Assembly (NCBI GenBank): GCA_963981015.1
Contig: CAXCCG010000002.1
Span: 9,011 to 73,010, forward strand
Reading direction: 5' to 3'
DNA length: 64,000 nt
Origin: Thiopontia sp013349825
GTDB lineage: Bacteria > Pseudomonadota > Gammaproteobacteria > GCF-002020875
Numbering within the stretch: the stretch's first letter is position 1; every line of letters starts with the position of its first letter. This document shows positions 55,495-63,579 of this stretch, piece by piece. The notes under the pieces were generated by a model. That model had not been told where the DNA came from. It saw only the letters and a list, made by a program, of their open reading frames with translations, and made no database searches. The translations under genes were made by a program, and so were the position numbers.

Positions 55495-57582
55495 ATGTCT
55501 GATCCGCTTCTTCCTCCTCTTTTGCAGCTCTGCAAATTACACGGCTTCCCTCTAGCTGCGGAATCCTTGCTGGCAGGCATTCCTCTGAAGCGTGGCTTAC
55601 TGAATCCAGCACTGACCGTTCGAGCGCTACAGCGATCCGGTATCAACGGCAATATTGACAATCTTCCGCTAAAGAAGCTATCAACCACACAGCTGCCGGC
55701 ACTACTCTTTCTAAAGGAGAAGAAGGCTGTAGTGCTCAGCAAAATTGATGGAAAAACTGCCTATATCCTCGATAATGCGGGTCAAGAGGAGTCCATTGAA
55801 CTCAAAAAACTCAAGCAACAGTACAATGGTCAAACACTGATCATTAATGGTGCACTGCCTCCAGCTGAAGGGGGGCAGGGAAAGCTCTGGTTCTGGAAAA
55901 CCATCCTCAAGGGGTGGCCCATCTACAGCGAAAGTATATTTGCCTCTTTTATGGTCAATCTGTTTACCCTGGCCAGCCCTCTTTTCGTGATGAACGTCTA
56001 TGACCGAGTGGTTCCCAACAATGCAATGGAGACCTTATGGGTGTTGGCAATTGGCGCGCTACTGGTTGCAGGATTTGATTTTCTGCTGCGTACGCTACGT
56101 GCCTACTTTATTGATGTGGCTGGAAAACGTGCTGATTTAGCTCTATCAGCCACCATCTTCGAACAACTCTTGGGTACCCGAATGGAGGCACGTGACCCGG
56201 CCTCCGGTGCCATCGCAAACCATATGCGTGAATTTGAGGGGCTTCGTGATTTCTTCACCTCTGCCTCACTCACAACTCTGATTGACTTGCCATTTCTTGT
56301 CATCTTTCTTGCTGTCATCTGGATGATTGGCGGCCCCATTGTCTTTATTCCAATGACAGCCATTCCTATTGTGCTCATCTCTGCCCTGCTGCTGCAGATC
56401 CCGCTCCATCGCGCAGTGAGTGAAACCTTTAAAGAGGCTACACAAAAACACGCCATTCTGGTCGAGGCGATCTCTGCCGCCGAAACGATCAAAAGTGAAA
56501 ATGCCGAGGGGGTCATGCAGCAGAAATGGGAAGGCTATGTCGAGAAGCTTGCCAAGTCGGGGATGAAAAGCAAGCTCTGGTCGACCCTAGCAATCAATCT
56601 GACAACCTTCACCCACCAAGCTGCAACCATCGCCATTGTGGTATTTGGTGTTCACCAGATTTCAGCAGGTGAGATGAGTATTGGTGCCTTGATTGCCTGT
56701 ACCATTCTCGCCGGTCGTGCACTGGCCCCTTTGGCAGGAATCGCCGCGCTACTGATTCGTTATCGACAATCCATGGTTGCTCTACGCGCACTTCATGGGG
56801 TAATGCAAAAACCGATCGAGCGCCCGGTCACGACCCATTTTCTACACCGTCCTCCACTACAAGGGGCTATCGAGCTACGGAAAGTCAGCTTTCAATATCC
56901 TAATCAGGAAGATCATGCTCTGCATGATCTCAATGCCACCATCCAACCGGGTGAACGGGTTGCCATTATTGGTCGTATTGGGTCGGGGAAAAGTACATTA
57001 CAAAAATTGCTGCTCGGCCTCTACCAGCCACAGTCAGGCAGCCTGCTGATCGACCATACCCACTTAAATCAACTGGATCCTGCACAACTACGGCGCTCAA
57101 TCGGTTATGTTTCACAAGAGATTGTCCTGTTCCGGGGCACACTTCGAGATAACATCAAACTTGGCAACCCACAGGCGAGTGATGAGGAGTTATTGGATGC
57201 CTCTCAACTGGCCGGTGTAGATACCTTTGTTCGGCAACACCCCAAAGGCTATGATCTGGAGGTTGGGGAACGGGGAGAGGGGCTCTCTGGCGGTCAACGG
57301 CAAGCGGTCGCGATGGCGCGTGCACTACTCCAAAAACCACCGATCATCCTGCTCGATGAACCCACCAGCTCGATGGATAACAGTGCTGAACAGCAGTGGA
57401 AGGAGCGTTTCACCCCATTTCTGAAGGGGAGAACCCTGATATTGGTCACCCACCGCAGCTCTCTGCTCTCTCTGGCGGACCGACTCATTATTCTGGATCA
57501 GGGTAAAATTGTCGGAGATGGCCCGAGAGACCGGGTTCTAGAGGCGTTAAACCAGGGTAAAGTCCTGCAAAACACAACATAA
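55495..57582 (+). CDS. Type I secretion ABC transporter, LapB/LssB-type
   Basis: 695 residues. An N-terminal C39-like domain (1-125) lacks the catalytic cysteine, as in LapB and HlyB types; six membrane segments follow (about 150-420); then the ATPase with Walker A IIGRIGSGKST, signature EGLSGGQRQAVAMA, Walker B IILLDEPTSSMD and His-switch LILVTHRSSL. Such exporters move large RTX or adhesin substrates directly to the outside and need an HlyD-type adaptor and a TolC-type channel. A TolC-like gene converges on it (57615); no adaptor or RTX substrate is in the window. It stands divergent to the SPOR gene, 179 bases away. Confidence 0.9.
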   Translation: MSDPLLPPLLQLCKLHGFPLAAESLLAGIPLKRGLLNPALTVRALQRSGINGNIDNLPLKKLSTTQLPALLFLKEKKAVVLSKIDGKTAYILDNAGQEESIELKKLKQQYNGQTLIINGALPPAEGGQGKLWFWKTILKGWPIYSESIFASFMVNLFTLASPLFVMNVYDRVVPNNAMETLWVLAIGALLVAGFDFLLRTLRAYFIDVAGKRADLALSATIFEQLLGTRMEARDPASGAIANHMREFEGLRDFFTSASLTTLIDLPFLVIFLAVIWMIGGPIVFIPMTAIPIVLISALLLQIPLHRAVSETFKEATQKHAILVEAISAAETIKSENAEGVMQQKWEGYVEKLAKSGMKSKLWSTLAINLTTFTHQAATIAIVVFGVHQISAGEMSIGALIACTILAGRALAPLAGIAALLIRYRQSMVALRALHGVMQKPIERPVTTHFLHRPPLQGAIELRKVSFQYPNQEDHALHDLNATIQPGERVAIIGRIGSGKSTLQKLLLGLYQPQSGSLLIDHTHLNQLDPAQLRRSIGYVSQEIVLFRGTLRDNIKLGNPQASDEELLDASQLAGVDTFVRQHPKGYDLEVGERGEGLSGGQRQAVAMARALLQKPPIILLDEPTSSMDNSAEQQWKERFTPFLKGRTLILVTHRSSLLSLADRLIILDQGKIVGDGPRDRVLEALNQGKVLQNTT

Positions 57583-57614
57583 TACTCAGCTAAACAACCC
57601 TCTTGAAACTGCCT

Positions 57615-59627
57615 CTAATTACTACGGATAATCCAGTTTCCCGTCTTACTGGAGTTGAGGTTCAGCTTATCCAGTTTGCGGTTAAAGCGCCTGAGCTGTT
57701 TTCCCAGCTCACCCTTTCTCTGACTTAACAGCTGACTCCGGTTCTTCAACTTCTGGTTATAACTGGAACCGTTATGGCTGGAGCGGTTCATTCTGCTCGC
57801 CAATAACAACCTGCGCTGCTCATGACGATTCAATTGCCCGCCACGCTCTTTCGGTTTCTGCCTTGGGGCCATCTGCGTATTACCTTGTGACAATACCAGA
57901 GTAGGTTTAACCGGGGGCGGAGCGAGCATTGCCACTTCTGTCTGCACCACTCGACTGTCTACCACAACCGGTTTCCGGCCTCTTGCCTCATCCACTGCAT
58001 TCAACACTACCCAGCCTGCATCTTTCATCTGGTCATAAGCCACATTCCAACTTGATGTTTTCTGAGTCATTGCCAAGTCTGGTGATGTAGTGGAAACTGA
58101 AGCCTCTGAGGCTGTAGCCACCGTCTCTGTCACCACAGTGCCGAACTCCGGTCCAGCCCCCCCACCATCAGTGACTATAGCGGTTTCAACAGAACTGCCG
58201 ATCCCCATAATCGTGTCTGCAACCTTACCCGGTGCAGCCAGTACCCGGTCAATAAAGACCAGATCTCCAGCATCCTCTTCCGTCTCAAAACTATTCAGTA
58301 TCTCTTCGGGAATATCCAAATAATTGAGCAGTACGCCAAGATGAGCAATCACCCGATAGACTCCAAGCCTTACACTGGTGTCATCTTGCAATACTGCCAA
58401 CTTGGCCTGCAGTAGCGCATCATCTGCCGCCATAATCGTCATTACATCGGCTTCACCCAGCTTGAACTGCTCTTGAACCGATTGTGCGTTTTCATGTGCG
58501 ATTTGATACTGCTTTTTGCTCGTCATCAATAACTCTCGAGTAACTTCCAACCCATTCCAGTAGAGTTTTAACTGCTCTTCCATGCTGTGGCGTGCAATAT
58601 TCAACTGCTCCTGACTATCAACCACGCTCTTCGCCATCTCTCTTCTGCGAGATTGATCTGCCCCCCCCCGAAACAGGTTATATTTCATTTTCAGCAGAGC
58701 CGTATAATAGTCCTCTTGCCCCTCATTACCTCCATTATTGAGGTCACGCCCCCCTTTGAGTTCAAAATCAAGAGTTGGTAACAAACCGGCACGGGTACCC
58801 TCAAAATCCGCCTTGATTGCATTCAGGTTCGCTCTCGCACTCTTCAAAATCGGATTATTTACCAATAACACTTCTATCGCTTGTGTATATTCAGCGGGCA
58901 CCCCCCAGTCGGGGACGTCCATTGCCTTGTTCAATACTTCAGATGGCGCCAAGCCAACCACCTTGGTGTATCGTGCCAACGCATCTCTATACTCACCTCT
59001 GGCAGAAATGAGTGCTGATTGTGCAGCCAGCAACGGAGTTTCTGCTGCAACCAGCTCTGATTTTCCAGCCCCCCCAGCCTCTACTTTCTCCTGAATCTGC
59101 ATAAACAGCTTGTTATGCTGATTGACGTTCTCTACAGTCCATCGGATCACCCGTTGAAGGCGATAAATTTCATACCAGGACTCAATCGTCTGCAATGCCA
59201 CAGAGATGCGGATTTCATCCAGCTGAACGGTAGAAACCTCTAACATTTGGCCGCTACGATCTACCGCAGCTGCTGCCGCTCCTCCATCAAAAAGTGGCTG
59301 TGTTAAGGTGACTGTTGTACTTTTTTTCATCATCTTTGTAGAATCAGAGGTCGGTTTATCTCTGTATTCACGGCCTGAATCCAGACTCACATCTAGCGTT
59401 GGAAGCCATCCTGCGACCGCTTGCCCCAGCTGTTCATCTGCAATACCCACACCATGGTAGGCTGACTTAATTTCCGGATTATTTTGCAACGCCAAATGAA
59501 TCGCTTGTGACAATGAGTGAGCATAGCTTGCCATCGGAGTTGAAAGTACCGCAACCAGAGCGGTCACTACAACCCTCTTTGCTACGTGCCGACGAGCACC
59601 TATTAATTTTACATTTCTATCATTCAT
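57615..59627 (-). CDS. TolC-family outer-membrane channel with a long C-terminal tail
   Basis: About 670 residues from the ATG at 59627 (GGTGAG in front; a GTG at 59639 is in frame). After a signal peptide, residues about 35-450 form the TolC/AggA-like barrel and coiled-coil channel (SLSQAIHLALQNNPEIKSA, PTLDVSLDSGREY, TVTLTQPLFDGG, LKMKYNLFRGG). A further 200 or so residues are unlike TolC: an acidic and serine-rich piece, then a very basic, Gln/Arg/Asn-rich end. That tail would be periplasmic. It is the last gene of a tight run with the FlgO-like genes and the autotransporter; the ABC transporter gene converges on it with 32 bases between. Confidence 0.85.
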   Translation of the reverse strand: MNDRNVKLIGARRHVAKRVVVTALVAVLSTPMASYAHSLSQAIHLALQNNPEIKSAYHGVGIADEQLGQAVAGWLPTLDVSLDSGREYRDKPTSDSTKMMKKSTTVTLTQPLFDGGAAAAAVDRSGQMLEVSTVQLDEIRISVALQTIESWYEIYRLQRVIRWTVENVNQHNKLFMQIQEKVEAGGAGKSELVAAETPLLAAQSALISARGEYRDALARYTKVVGLAPSEVLNKAMDVPDWGVPAEYTQAIEVLLVNNPILKSARANLNAIKADFEGTRAGLLPTLDFELKGGRDLNNGGNEGQEDYYTALLKMKYNLFRGGADQSRRREMAKSVVDSQEQLNIARHSMEEQLKLYWNGLEVTRELLMTSKKQYQIAHENAQSVQEQFKLGEADVMTIMAADDALLQAKLAVLQDDTSVRLGVYRVIAHLGVLLNYLDIPEEILNSFETEEDAGDLVFIDRVLAAPGKVADTIMGIGSSVETAIVTDGGGAGPEFGTVVTETVATASEASVSTTSPDLAMTQKTSSWNVAYDQMKDAGWVVLNAVDEARGRKPVVVDSRVVQTEVAMLAPPPVKPTLVLSQGNTQMAPRQKPKERGGQLNRHEQRRLLLASRMNRSSHNGSSYNQKLKNRSQLLSQRKGELGKQLRRFNRKLDKLNLNSSKTGNWIIRSN

Positions 59628-59641
59628 CTTACTCACCACCC

Positions 59642-59995
59642 TTAATTTGGTGAAATTACCGGTTTTCTGCGAAGAAAATAGTGCCCGTTACCATCTACAC
59701 CAGATTCAGATTGATGTCTTTTTTTTGCCACAATCAATGCAGGTTTCACTATTTTTTTGGGACTCTTTTCCCCCTGCCTGCTTTTTTTATGAGCTGTGAT
59801 GGGGTCACTATTGCGCCTGACCTTTCCCTCTAATAATTCACTGACCGGAATCTTTCGTGCAGGATAGGCTGCAGTAGAGTTTGATCGGGCCATCGATTGC
59901 TCCACAACACCTCTTGACTCTCTATTTTTCAACTCCTGCTCATCCAAACGAGAGTAGAGGTTCAGTGCAAAGCCCGCTATTGATAACAGATCCAT
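59642..59995 (-). CDS. Small basic protein of unknown function
   Basis: 117 residues. A short hydrophobic start (DLLSIAGFALNLYSR), then Ser/Arg/Lys-rich sequence with many basic stretches (RRNSDPITAHKKSRQGEKSPKK cut by acidic residues). I do not recognise it. The ATG has GGGAGATGAT in front. It lies 38 bases after the autotransporter anchor and two bases before the TolC-like gene, so it belongs to the same transcript. Its basic character resembles the TolC tail. Confidence 0.6.
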   Translation of the reverse strand: MDLLSIAGFALNLYSRLDEQELKNRESRGVVEQSMARSNSTAAYPARKIPVSELLEGKVRRNSDPITAHKKSRQGEKSPKKIVKPALIVAKKRHQSESGVDGNGHYFLRRKPVISPN

Positions 59996-60033
59996 ATCAT
60001 CTCCCTATCGACTCATTATTCACTCAACCGAAG

Positions 60034-60291
60034 CTACCAACTGAGGCTCACACCACCGTTGACCAATGGCGTCCCTGCTGCACTATTCCAACTGGTTCCA
60101 AGACTGAACTGCGTAGTATCTGTCAAACTACCCTTCATCCCGACCGCCACACCTGTTTCTCCTTCATAGTAGCTAGTACCCATACCAATCGAAAAGTGAC
60201 GATTCGGGGCTGGAGGTGGAAGTGCTGCCAATGCTGCCACTGAAGCAACCCCTCCATAGGCGATATCGAGCTGACTGCGGTTAACCCGCAT
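60034..60291 (-). pseudogene. Membrane anchor half of a frameshifted trimeric autotransporter
   Basis: 85 residues in the +1 frame relative to the gene at 60281. RSQLDIAYGGVASVAALAALPPP and the four-strand ending with an aromatic last residue (GGVSLSW) are the YadA-type beta-barrel anchor. In complete relatives the sequence runs without a break through ...DPTDAVNKRQLD.... Here one extra G in the GCGGG run (plus 60285-60287) cuts it off. Without it, 415 residues read through. It may be a true mutation, phase variation, programmed slip or a sequencing error. Confidence 0.8.
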
Positions 60292-61282
60292 CCATTGGAT
60301 CTACACCATCTGCAACCCCCATTACACGGCTGGGAGCACCTGTTATAGGGTGGGCAAAACTGGCCCCCTTTTCGTCCAGAGTAATATAGGTACTGTTTAC
60401 ACCTCCAGAGAGTATTGTTTGATCATTTTGTACCACCAAGCCATGTGCAATACCGGTTGTTGGGTTATTAACTGTCAGATTGATCGCCCCATTGGTTGCA
60501 CCTGACAGGCTCAAGCCGTCAACAATTAACCCCCCTGTAATAGAAGTACCGGTACTATCGACCACCAGGGATTTCATACCACTTTGGAGCGTAACTGCAT
60601 TACCGTTGACTACAGTAGCTCCTGTGGTGTTCCCTACATTTACTGCACCCGTACCGGTACCTAAATTTGTTGTAGCGGCCGTAGTTGCATTGATGTTAGT
60701 TACCCCAATGATATTGGTTGTACTGCCGACATTATCATTACCAATATTGGTTGCCCTTGCCACACTATTATCAGTATTGATATTGGTTGTGGTGCCTACA
60801 ATATCGGTAGTCACACCTTGTACTAATGTATTGGTATCTCCAACAGTAATCTGACTGGTGCTACTGGTCACCAAACTAATATCTCCTGCAGTCACATTAC
60901 CAATACTGACTGCTCCAGTGCCATTCACAAAATCGGTCACTGAATTGATTGAGGTCGCTCCATTCTGTCCCACTGAAAAAAGATTACTATTACTATTATT
61001 GTTGATCAAAAAGCTATCCGTTTTGGCTGTCATCGCTGTGGTATCCAGAATTACATTATTGGTACTCCTGGCCGCATCATCTGCATAAAGACCCACTTCT
61101 GATCCACCACCTGTTCCAACATAGGTCGTCACCAAACCTGCACTTGAATCAGTCAGTGCCCAGCCACTGGCAATATTGTCACCTTCTCCAACCAGTACCA
61201 TAGGTGCTGCACTCAGCTGCATCGCAACCAGCATTCCGATCAGTACTATGTTTTTCTGCAGTGTCTCAATTTTCACGTTCAT
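60281..61282 (-). CDS. Trimeric autotransporter passenger part (frameshifted)
   Basis: 333 residues from the ATG at 61282. After a signal peptide (QKNIVLIGMLVAMQLSAAP), the body is rich in G, N, T and S with repeated VGNT/TNIN-type units (for example NIGNDNVGSTTNIIGVTNIN), as in YadA-like adhesin stalks, and ends GVADGVDPMDAG then stop. The last residues are the normal lead-in to the YadA anchor, which continues in another frame (60034-60291). Start chosen because the signal peptide begins there; the frame is open to 61333. It follows the FlgO-like gene by 32 bases. Confidence 0.78.
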   Translation of the reverse strand: MNVKIETLQKNIVLIGMLVAMQLSAAPMVLVGEGDNIASGWALTDSSAGLVTTYVGTGGGSEVGLYADDAARSTNNVILDTTAMTAKTDSFLINNNSNSNLFSVGQNGATSINSVTDFVNGTGAVSIGNVTAGDISLVTSSTSQITVGDTNTLVQGVTTDIVGTTTNINTDNSVARATNIGNDNVGSTTNIIGVTNINATTAATTNLGTGTGAVNVGNTTGATVVNGNAVTLQSGMKSLVVDSTGTSITGGLIVDGLSLSGATNGAINLTVNNPTTGIAHGLVVQNDQTILSGGVNSTYITLDEKGASFAHPITGAPSRVMGVADGVDPMDAG

Positions 61283-61314
61283 AATCCAAACCCCATAAAG
61301 GTGGCTATTGTTGA

Positions 61315-62040
61315 TTAACGACCACGAATACAACCGCCATTCTCAAAGCAGATCTGACTCCTCTGTTTCCTCTTTTTGATCTGTTTTTTCTTGGCCTGCT
61401 GGATCTGGTTATCCACATTGACGCCTTGTCTTGCAAGCGCCCACTCCTGCGGGTTGTAGTTTCCAAAAATAGCTGTCGCAATCTCTTTAGGAATATTGGT
61501 TTGTGCCGTAGAGACCACCATTCCGCTACCAATATCAATCATTCTCGCATTCACAATCACACCGCTTTGATGGTTGGTATAGGTACCCGATAACACCAAA
61601 TTAATATTGTGATGACTCCGCAACTCTTTCACTTCACGACTACGGATAAAATCTCCCAACTCACTGATCTGGATGGCAGGCATCGATTTAAAATCGGTTA
61701 CCTTGAATCCCCGAATCTGCATTTCGTGAATCATGTTGTCCGCCAGCAACTCACCAAGCTTATTGGTATGTTTCAGGTTCTCCAAATTGACGAATGAGGT
61801 AATCGCAACCGGGTTGTTACTGACGTTATAGGTATCCCGGTTGAGGGATATTTGCTCTGCCAAATACTGTGTATATTCATTAATCTGCCCCGGATTCACC
61901 TCAGGTTGCACGACCTGATATTTCAGGCTTTTCGACTGAAACATCGGTACACCGGATATACCACTACACCCCGTGAGCAGCACCGCCATCAGAGGCAACA
62001 CTACGATATTCTGGATTCTCTTCTTCATTTTCTGATCCAC
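61315..62040 (-). CDS. FlgO-domain lipoprotein
   Basis: 241 residues. Signal peptide with lipobox LLTGC (Cys25), then a FlgO-type domain (about 50-200): VAITSFVNLENLKHTNKLGELLADNMIHEMQIRGF and LVLSGTYTNHQSGVIVNARMID are typical. FlgO supports the outer-membrane part of sheathed or polar flagella in Vibrio. The last 30 residues are very basic (QQAKKKQIKKRKQRS) and carry two cysteines. A second copy of the domain is encoded just upstream. Role here unknown; the neighbours suggest a surface or flagellar function. Confidence 0.8.
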   Translation of the reverse strand: MDQKMKKRIQNIVVLPLMAVLLTGCSGISGVPMFQSKSLKYQVVQPEVNPGQINEYTQYLAEQISLNRDTYNVSNNPVAITSFVNLENLKHTNKLGELLADNMIHEMQIRGFKVTDFKSMPAIQISELGDFIRSREVKELRSHHNINLVLSGTYTNHQSGVIVNARMIDIGSGMVVSTAQTNIPKEIATAIFGNYNPQEWALARQGVNVDNQIQQAKKKQIKKRKQRSQICFENGGCIRGR

Positions 62041-62048
62041 CTTTTCCT

Positions 62049-62717
62049 TTAACGTATCTTCATGACCCGTTGATCTGGCATCGGCACATTGTGTCGAATC
62101 ACCTTGACCACAGGCCGACTGATCTCCATATCTGACATCAGTCCAAAGTATTCATCGGTTGTAATAAAGGCCTGTGCAGTCGAGACCACAACGCTTGTCT
62201 CCCAATCCGTAAGACGCATGGTGATCGTCATACCATCACTATGTTCTGAGAGGGTTCCTGCCAACATGTAGGTAATATCAAAATCATTGCGCAATTCGGT
62301 GACATCATTACTGGTCACAAAGTCACCCTCATCCGTCACCTGCAACATCTTCATCAGATGGAAATCAATGGTGTCGTATCCACGTGTCTGTAATTCATGG
62401 ACCAGGCCACTGCTCAATGAGCGCCCGATTCGGTTGGTCTCTTTAGGGTTATCGAGGTCAACGATAGAGGCTACCACCACACTATTACCATCCATTCTGA
62501 GTTTGTGGTGGTTATCCTTTAGCTGATTGGCCAAGCTATTGGTGATCTGTTTCATCCGCTTTGAATAGGCGGGCATCTCTGCCTCTGTGGTGATCGTATG
62601 CTGCGGTGACACCACATCTCCGTTAAACCCCAGGCTACTCCAGAATGTTGCCGCACTCACCTCAGTCACGAAACAGAGACCTGCAATCAATACTGTTTTT
62701 AACTGTAAATTTTTCAT
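62049..62717 (-). CDS. FlgO-domain exported protein
   Basis: 222 residues. Signal peptide with a normal (non-lipid) cleavage region at VSAATF, then a FlgO-like domain: VVVASIVDLDNPKETNRIGRSLSSGLVHELQTRGY and ITYMLAGTLSEHSDGMTITMRLTDW. It is related to the next gene (61315), so the pair probably arose by duplication. It starts inside the stop of the lipoprotein gene (ATGA overlap), and the next gene follows after eight bases. Confidence 0.78.
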   Translation of the reverse strand: MKNLQLKTVLIAGLCFVTEVSAATFWSSLGFNGDVVSPQHTITTEAEMPAYSKRMKQITNSLANQLKDNHHKLRMDGNSVVVASIVDLDNPKETNRIGRSLSSGLVHELQTRGYDTIDFHLMKMLQVTDEGDFVTSNDVTELRNDFDITYMLAGTLSEHSDGMTITMRLTDWETSVVVSTAQAFITTDEYFGLMSDMEISRPVVKVIRHNVPMPDQRVMKIR

Positions 62718-63106
62718 TGTTGCCCCTTTACGACCTGCACACCTTCAACAGTTGGTTGTGATTTGCACTGACTTCCGACCCCTTCAGCACGTACAGAGAC
62801 CGGATAGTCACCACAGCTACCTCCACTACACCCTGGTTGATACGGCATCTTCTTAATCTGCTTGATACATTCAGCGACCTCTAAATCCACATATTCAATC
62901 AAGGGTTCCGCCTGACACGTCGGGCAGTAGTAGTCACTACTCTGCATGGCACTCTGCCCTGCCCTATCCTGTGAATACGATGCTGCTTGAAGCATAGGTA
63001 AGGTTCTACTTAACGAACCACAACCCGCACTGAGCAGTGCAATAAGCACTACGGAGATCGCTGTTTTTATACCTGTTCGCTTTTGACCGTCCATTCTCTT
63101 GACCAT
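62714..63106 (-). CDS. Cysteine-rich lipoprotein, first gene of the FlgO/autotransporter run
   Basis: 130 residues: lipobox LLSAGC (Cys29), then several cysteines (YYCPTCQAE, AECIK, PGCSGGSCGDY, SQCKS), which could form disulfides or bind metal. I do not recognise a family. The ATG at 63106 has AGGA 12 bases in front; an ATG at 63094 is an alternative. It overlaps the next FlgO-like gene by ATGA. A possible sigma-54 site lies about 60 bases upstream. Confidence 0.65.
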   Translation of the reverse strand: MVKRMDGQKRTGIKTAISVVLIALLSAGCGSLSRTLPMLQAASYSQDRAGQSAMQSSDYYCPTCQAEPLIEYVDLEVAECIKQIKKMPYQPGCSGGSCGDYPVSVRAEGVGSQCKSQPTVEGVQVVKGQQ

Positions 63107-63164
63107 CTTTAGTTATTCCTGAGCGTCTGTTTTCTGACATTCTTATTCCACACAATTACTTAGC

Positions 63165-63181
63165 TACAATTATTGTGCCAA
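63165..63181 (-). promoter_or_regulatory. Possible sigma-54 promoter of the FlgO/autotransporter run
   Basis: Minus strand TTGGCACAATAATTGTA: a good -24 (TTGGCAC) and a -12 with GT instead of GC at the right 10-base distance. The start would be near 63153, leaving about 47 bases to the lipoprotein ATG. Many polar-flagellar genes use sigma-54, which fits the neighbours. Confidence 0.45.
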
Positions 63182-63221
63182 TAATAAATAAGATATTGTT
63201 TGTTATTAAATTTACAGGAAT

Positions 63222-63243
63222 AGCGGTGTAAATTCACACCGCT
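63222..63243 (-). terminator. Hairpin after flgM, likely terminator
   Basis: Eight-base stem AGCGGTGT / ACACCGCT with a six-base loop, 16 bases past the flgM stop. The following bases (ATTCCTGTAAATTT) are only moderately T-rich, so efficiency is uncertain. Confidence 0.55.
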
Positions 63244-63258
63244 TTAGCAGGAGACCGG

Positions 63259-63567
63259 TTACTCGGTGTAAGCCAGCATCTGCTCGCCACGGAGCAGCTC
63301 TTCAGCAATCTTTCCTGAGTCAATGTAAAAGCTCCCATCAGCAATCTCTTGCTTGATACGGGCCACTTTTTCCGCATGCTCGTTCTGAGTGCTTAATTGT
63401 TGATGCAGACGATTGAAAGCCTCTGTTGCATGCCCCTGAAATGAGGCTGTTGTCTGTGCCTGATGCTCTTTAGACTCTTCAGCAACAGAACCACTTTGTG
63501 CCGTTACGGGTGTTGTGACTGAAGTAGCATTCAAGCTGGTAAATAGTGAGGCTGTGCCGATATTCAT
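63259..63567 (-). CDS. flgM: Anti-sigma-28 factor FlgM
   Basis: 102 residues. The N-terminal half is polar and probably disordered; the C-terminal block KVARIKQEIADGSFYIDSGKI followed by AEELL matches the sigma-28-binding end of FlgM (compare [20 protein letters not shown] in Salmonella). It would hold FliA until the hook is complete and then be exported. The ATG at 63567 has AGGAGAG in front, and this site overlaps the stop of the flagellin gene, so the two are coupled. FlgM next to flagellin is unusual; it is normally beside flgA or flgN. Confidence 0.85.
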   Translation of the reverse strand: MNIGTASLFTSLNATSVTTPVTAQSGSVAEESKEHQAQTTASFQGHATEAFNRLHQQLSTQNEHAEKVARIKQEIADGSFYIDSGKIAEELLRGEQMLAYTE

Positions 63568-63579
63568 CACTCATCTCTC

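Noticed and set aside
59642..59995. Small basic protein as a broken N-terminus of the TolC-like gene
   Set aside because: It has its own ribosome site and the TolC-like gene has a complete signal peptide; no frame joins the two into one family sequence.
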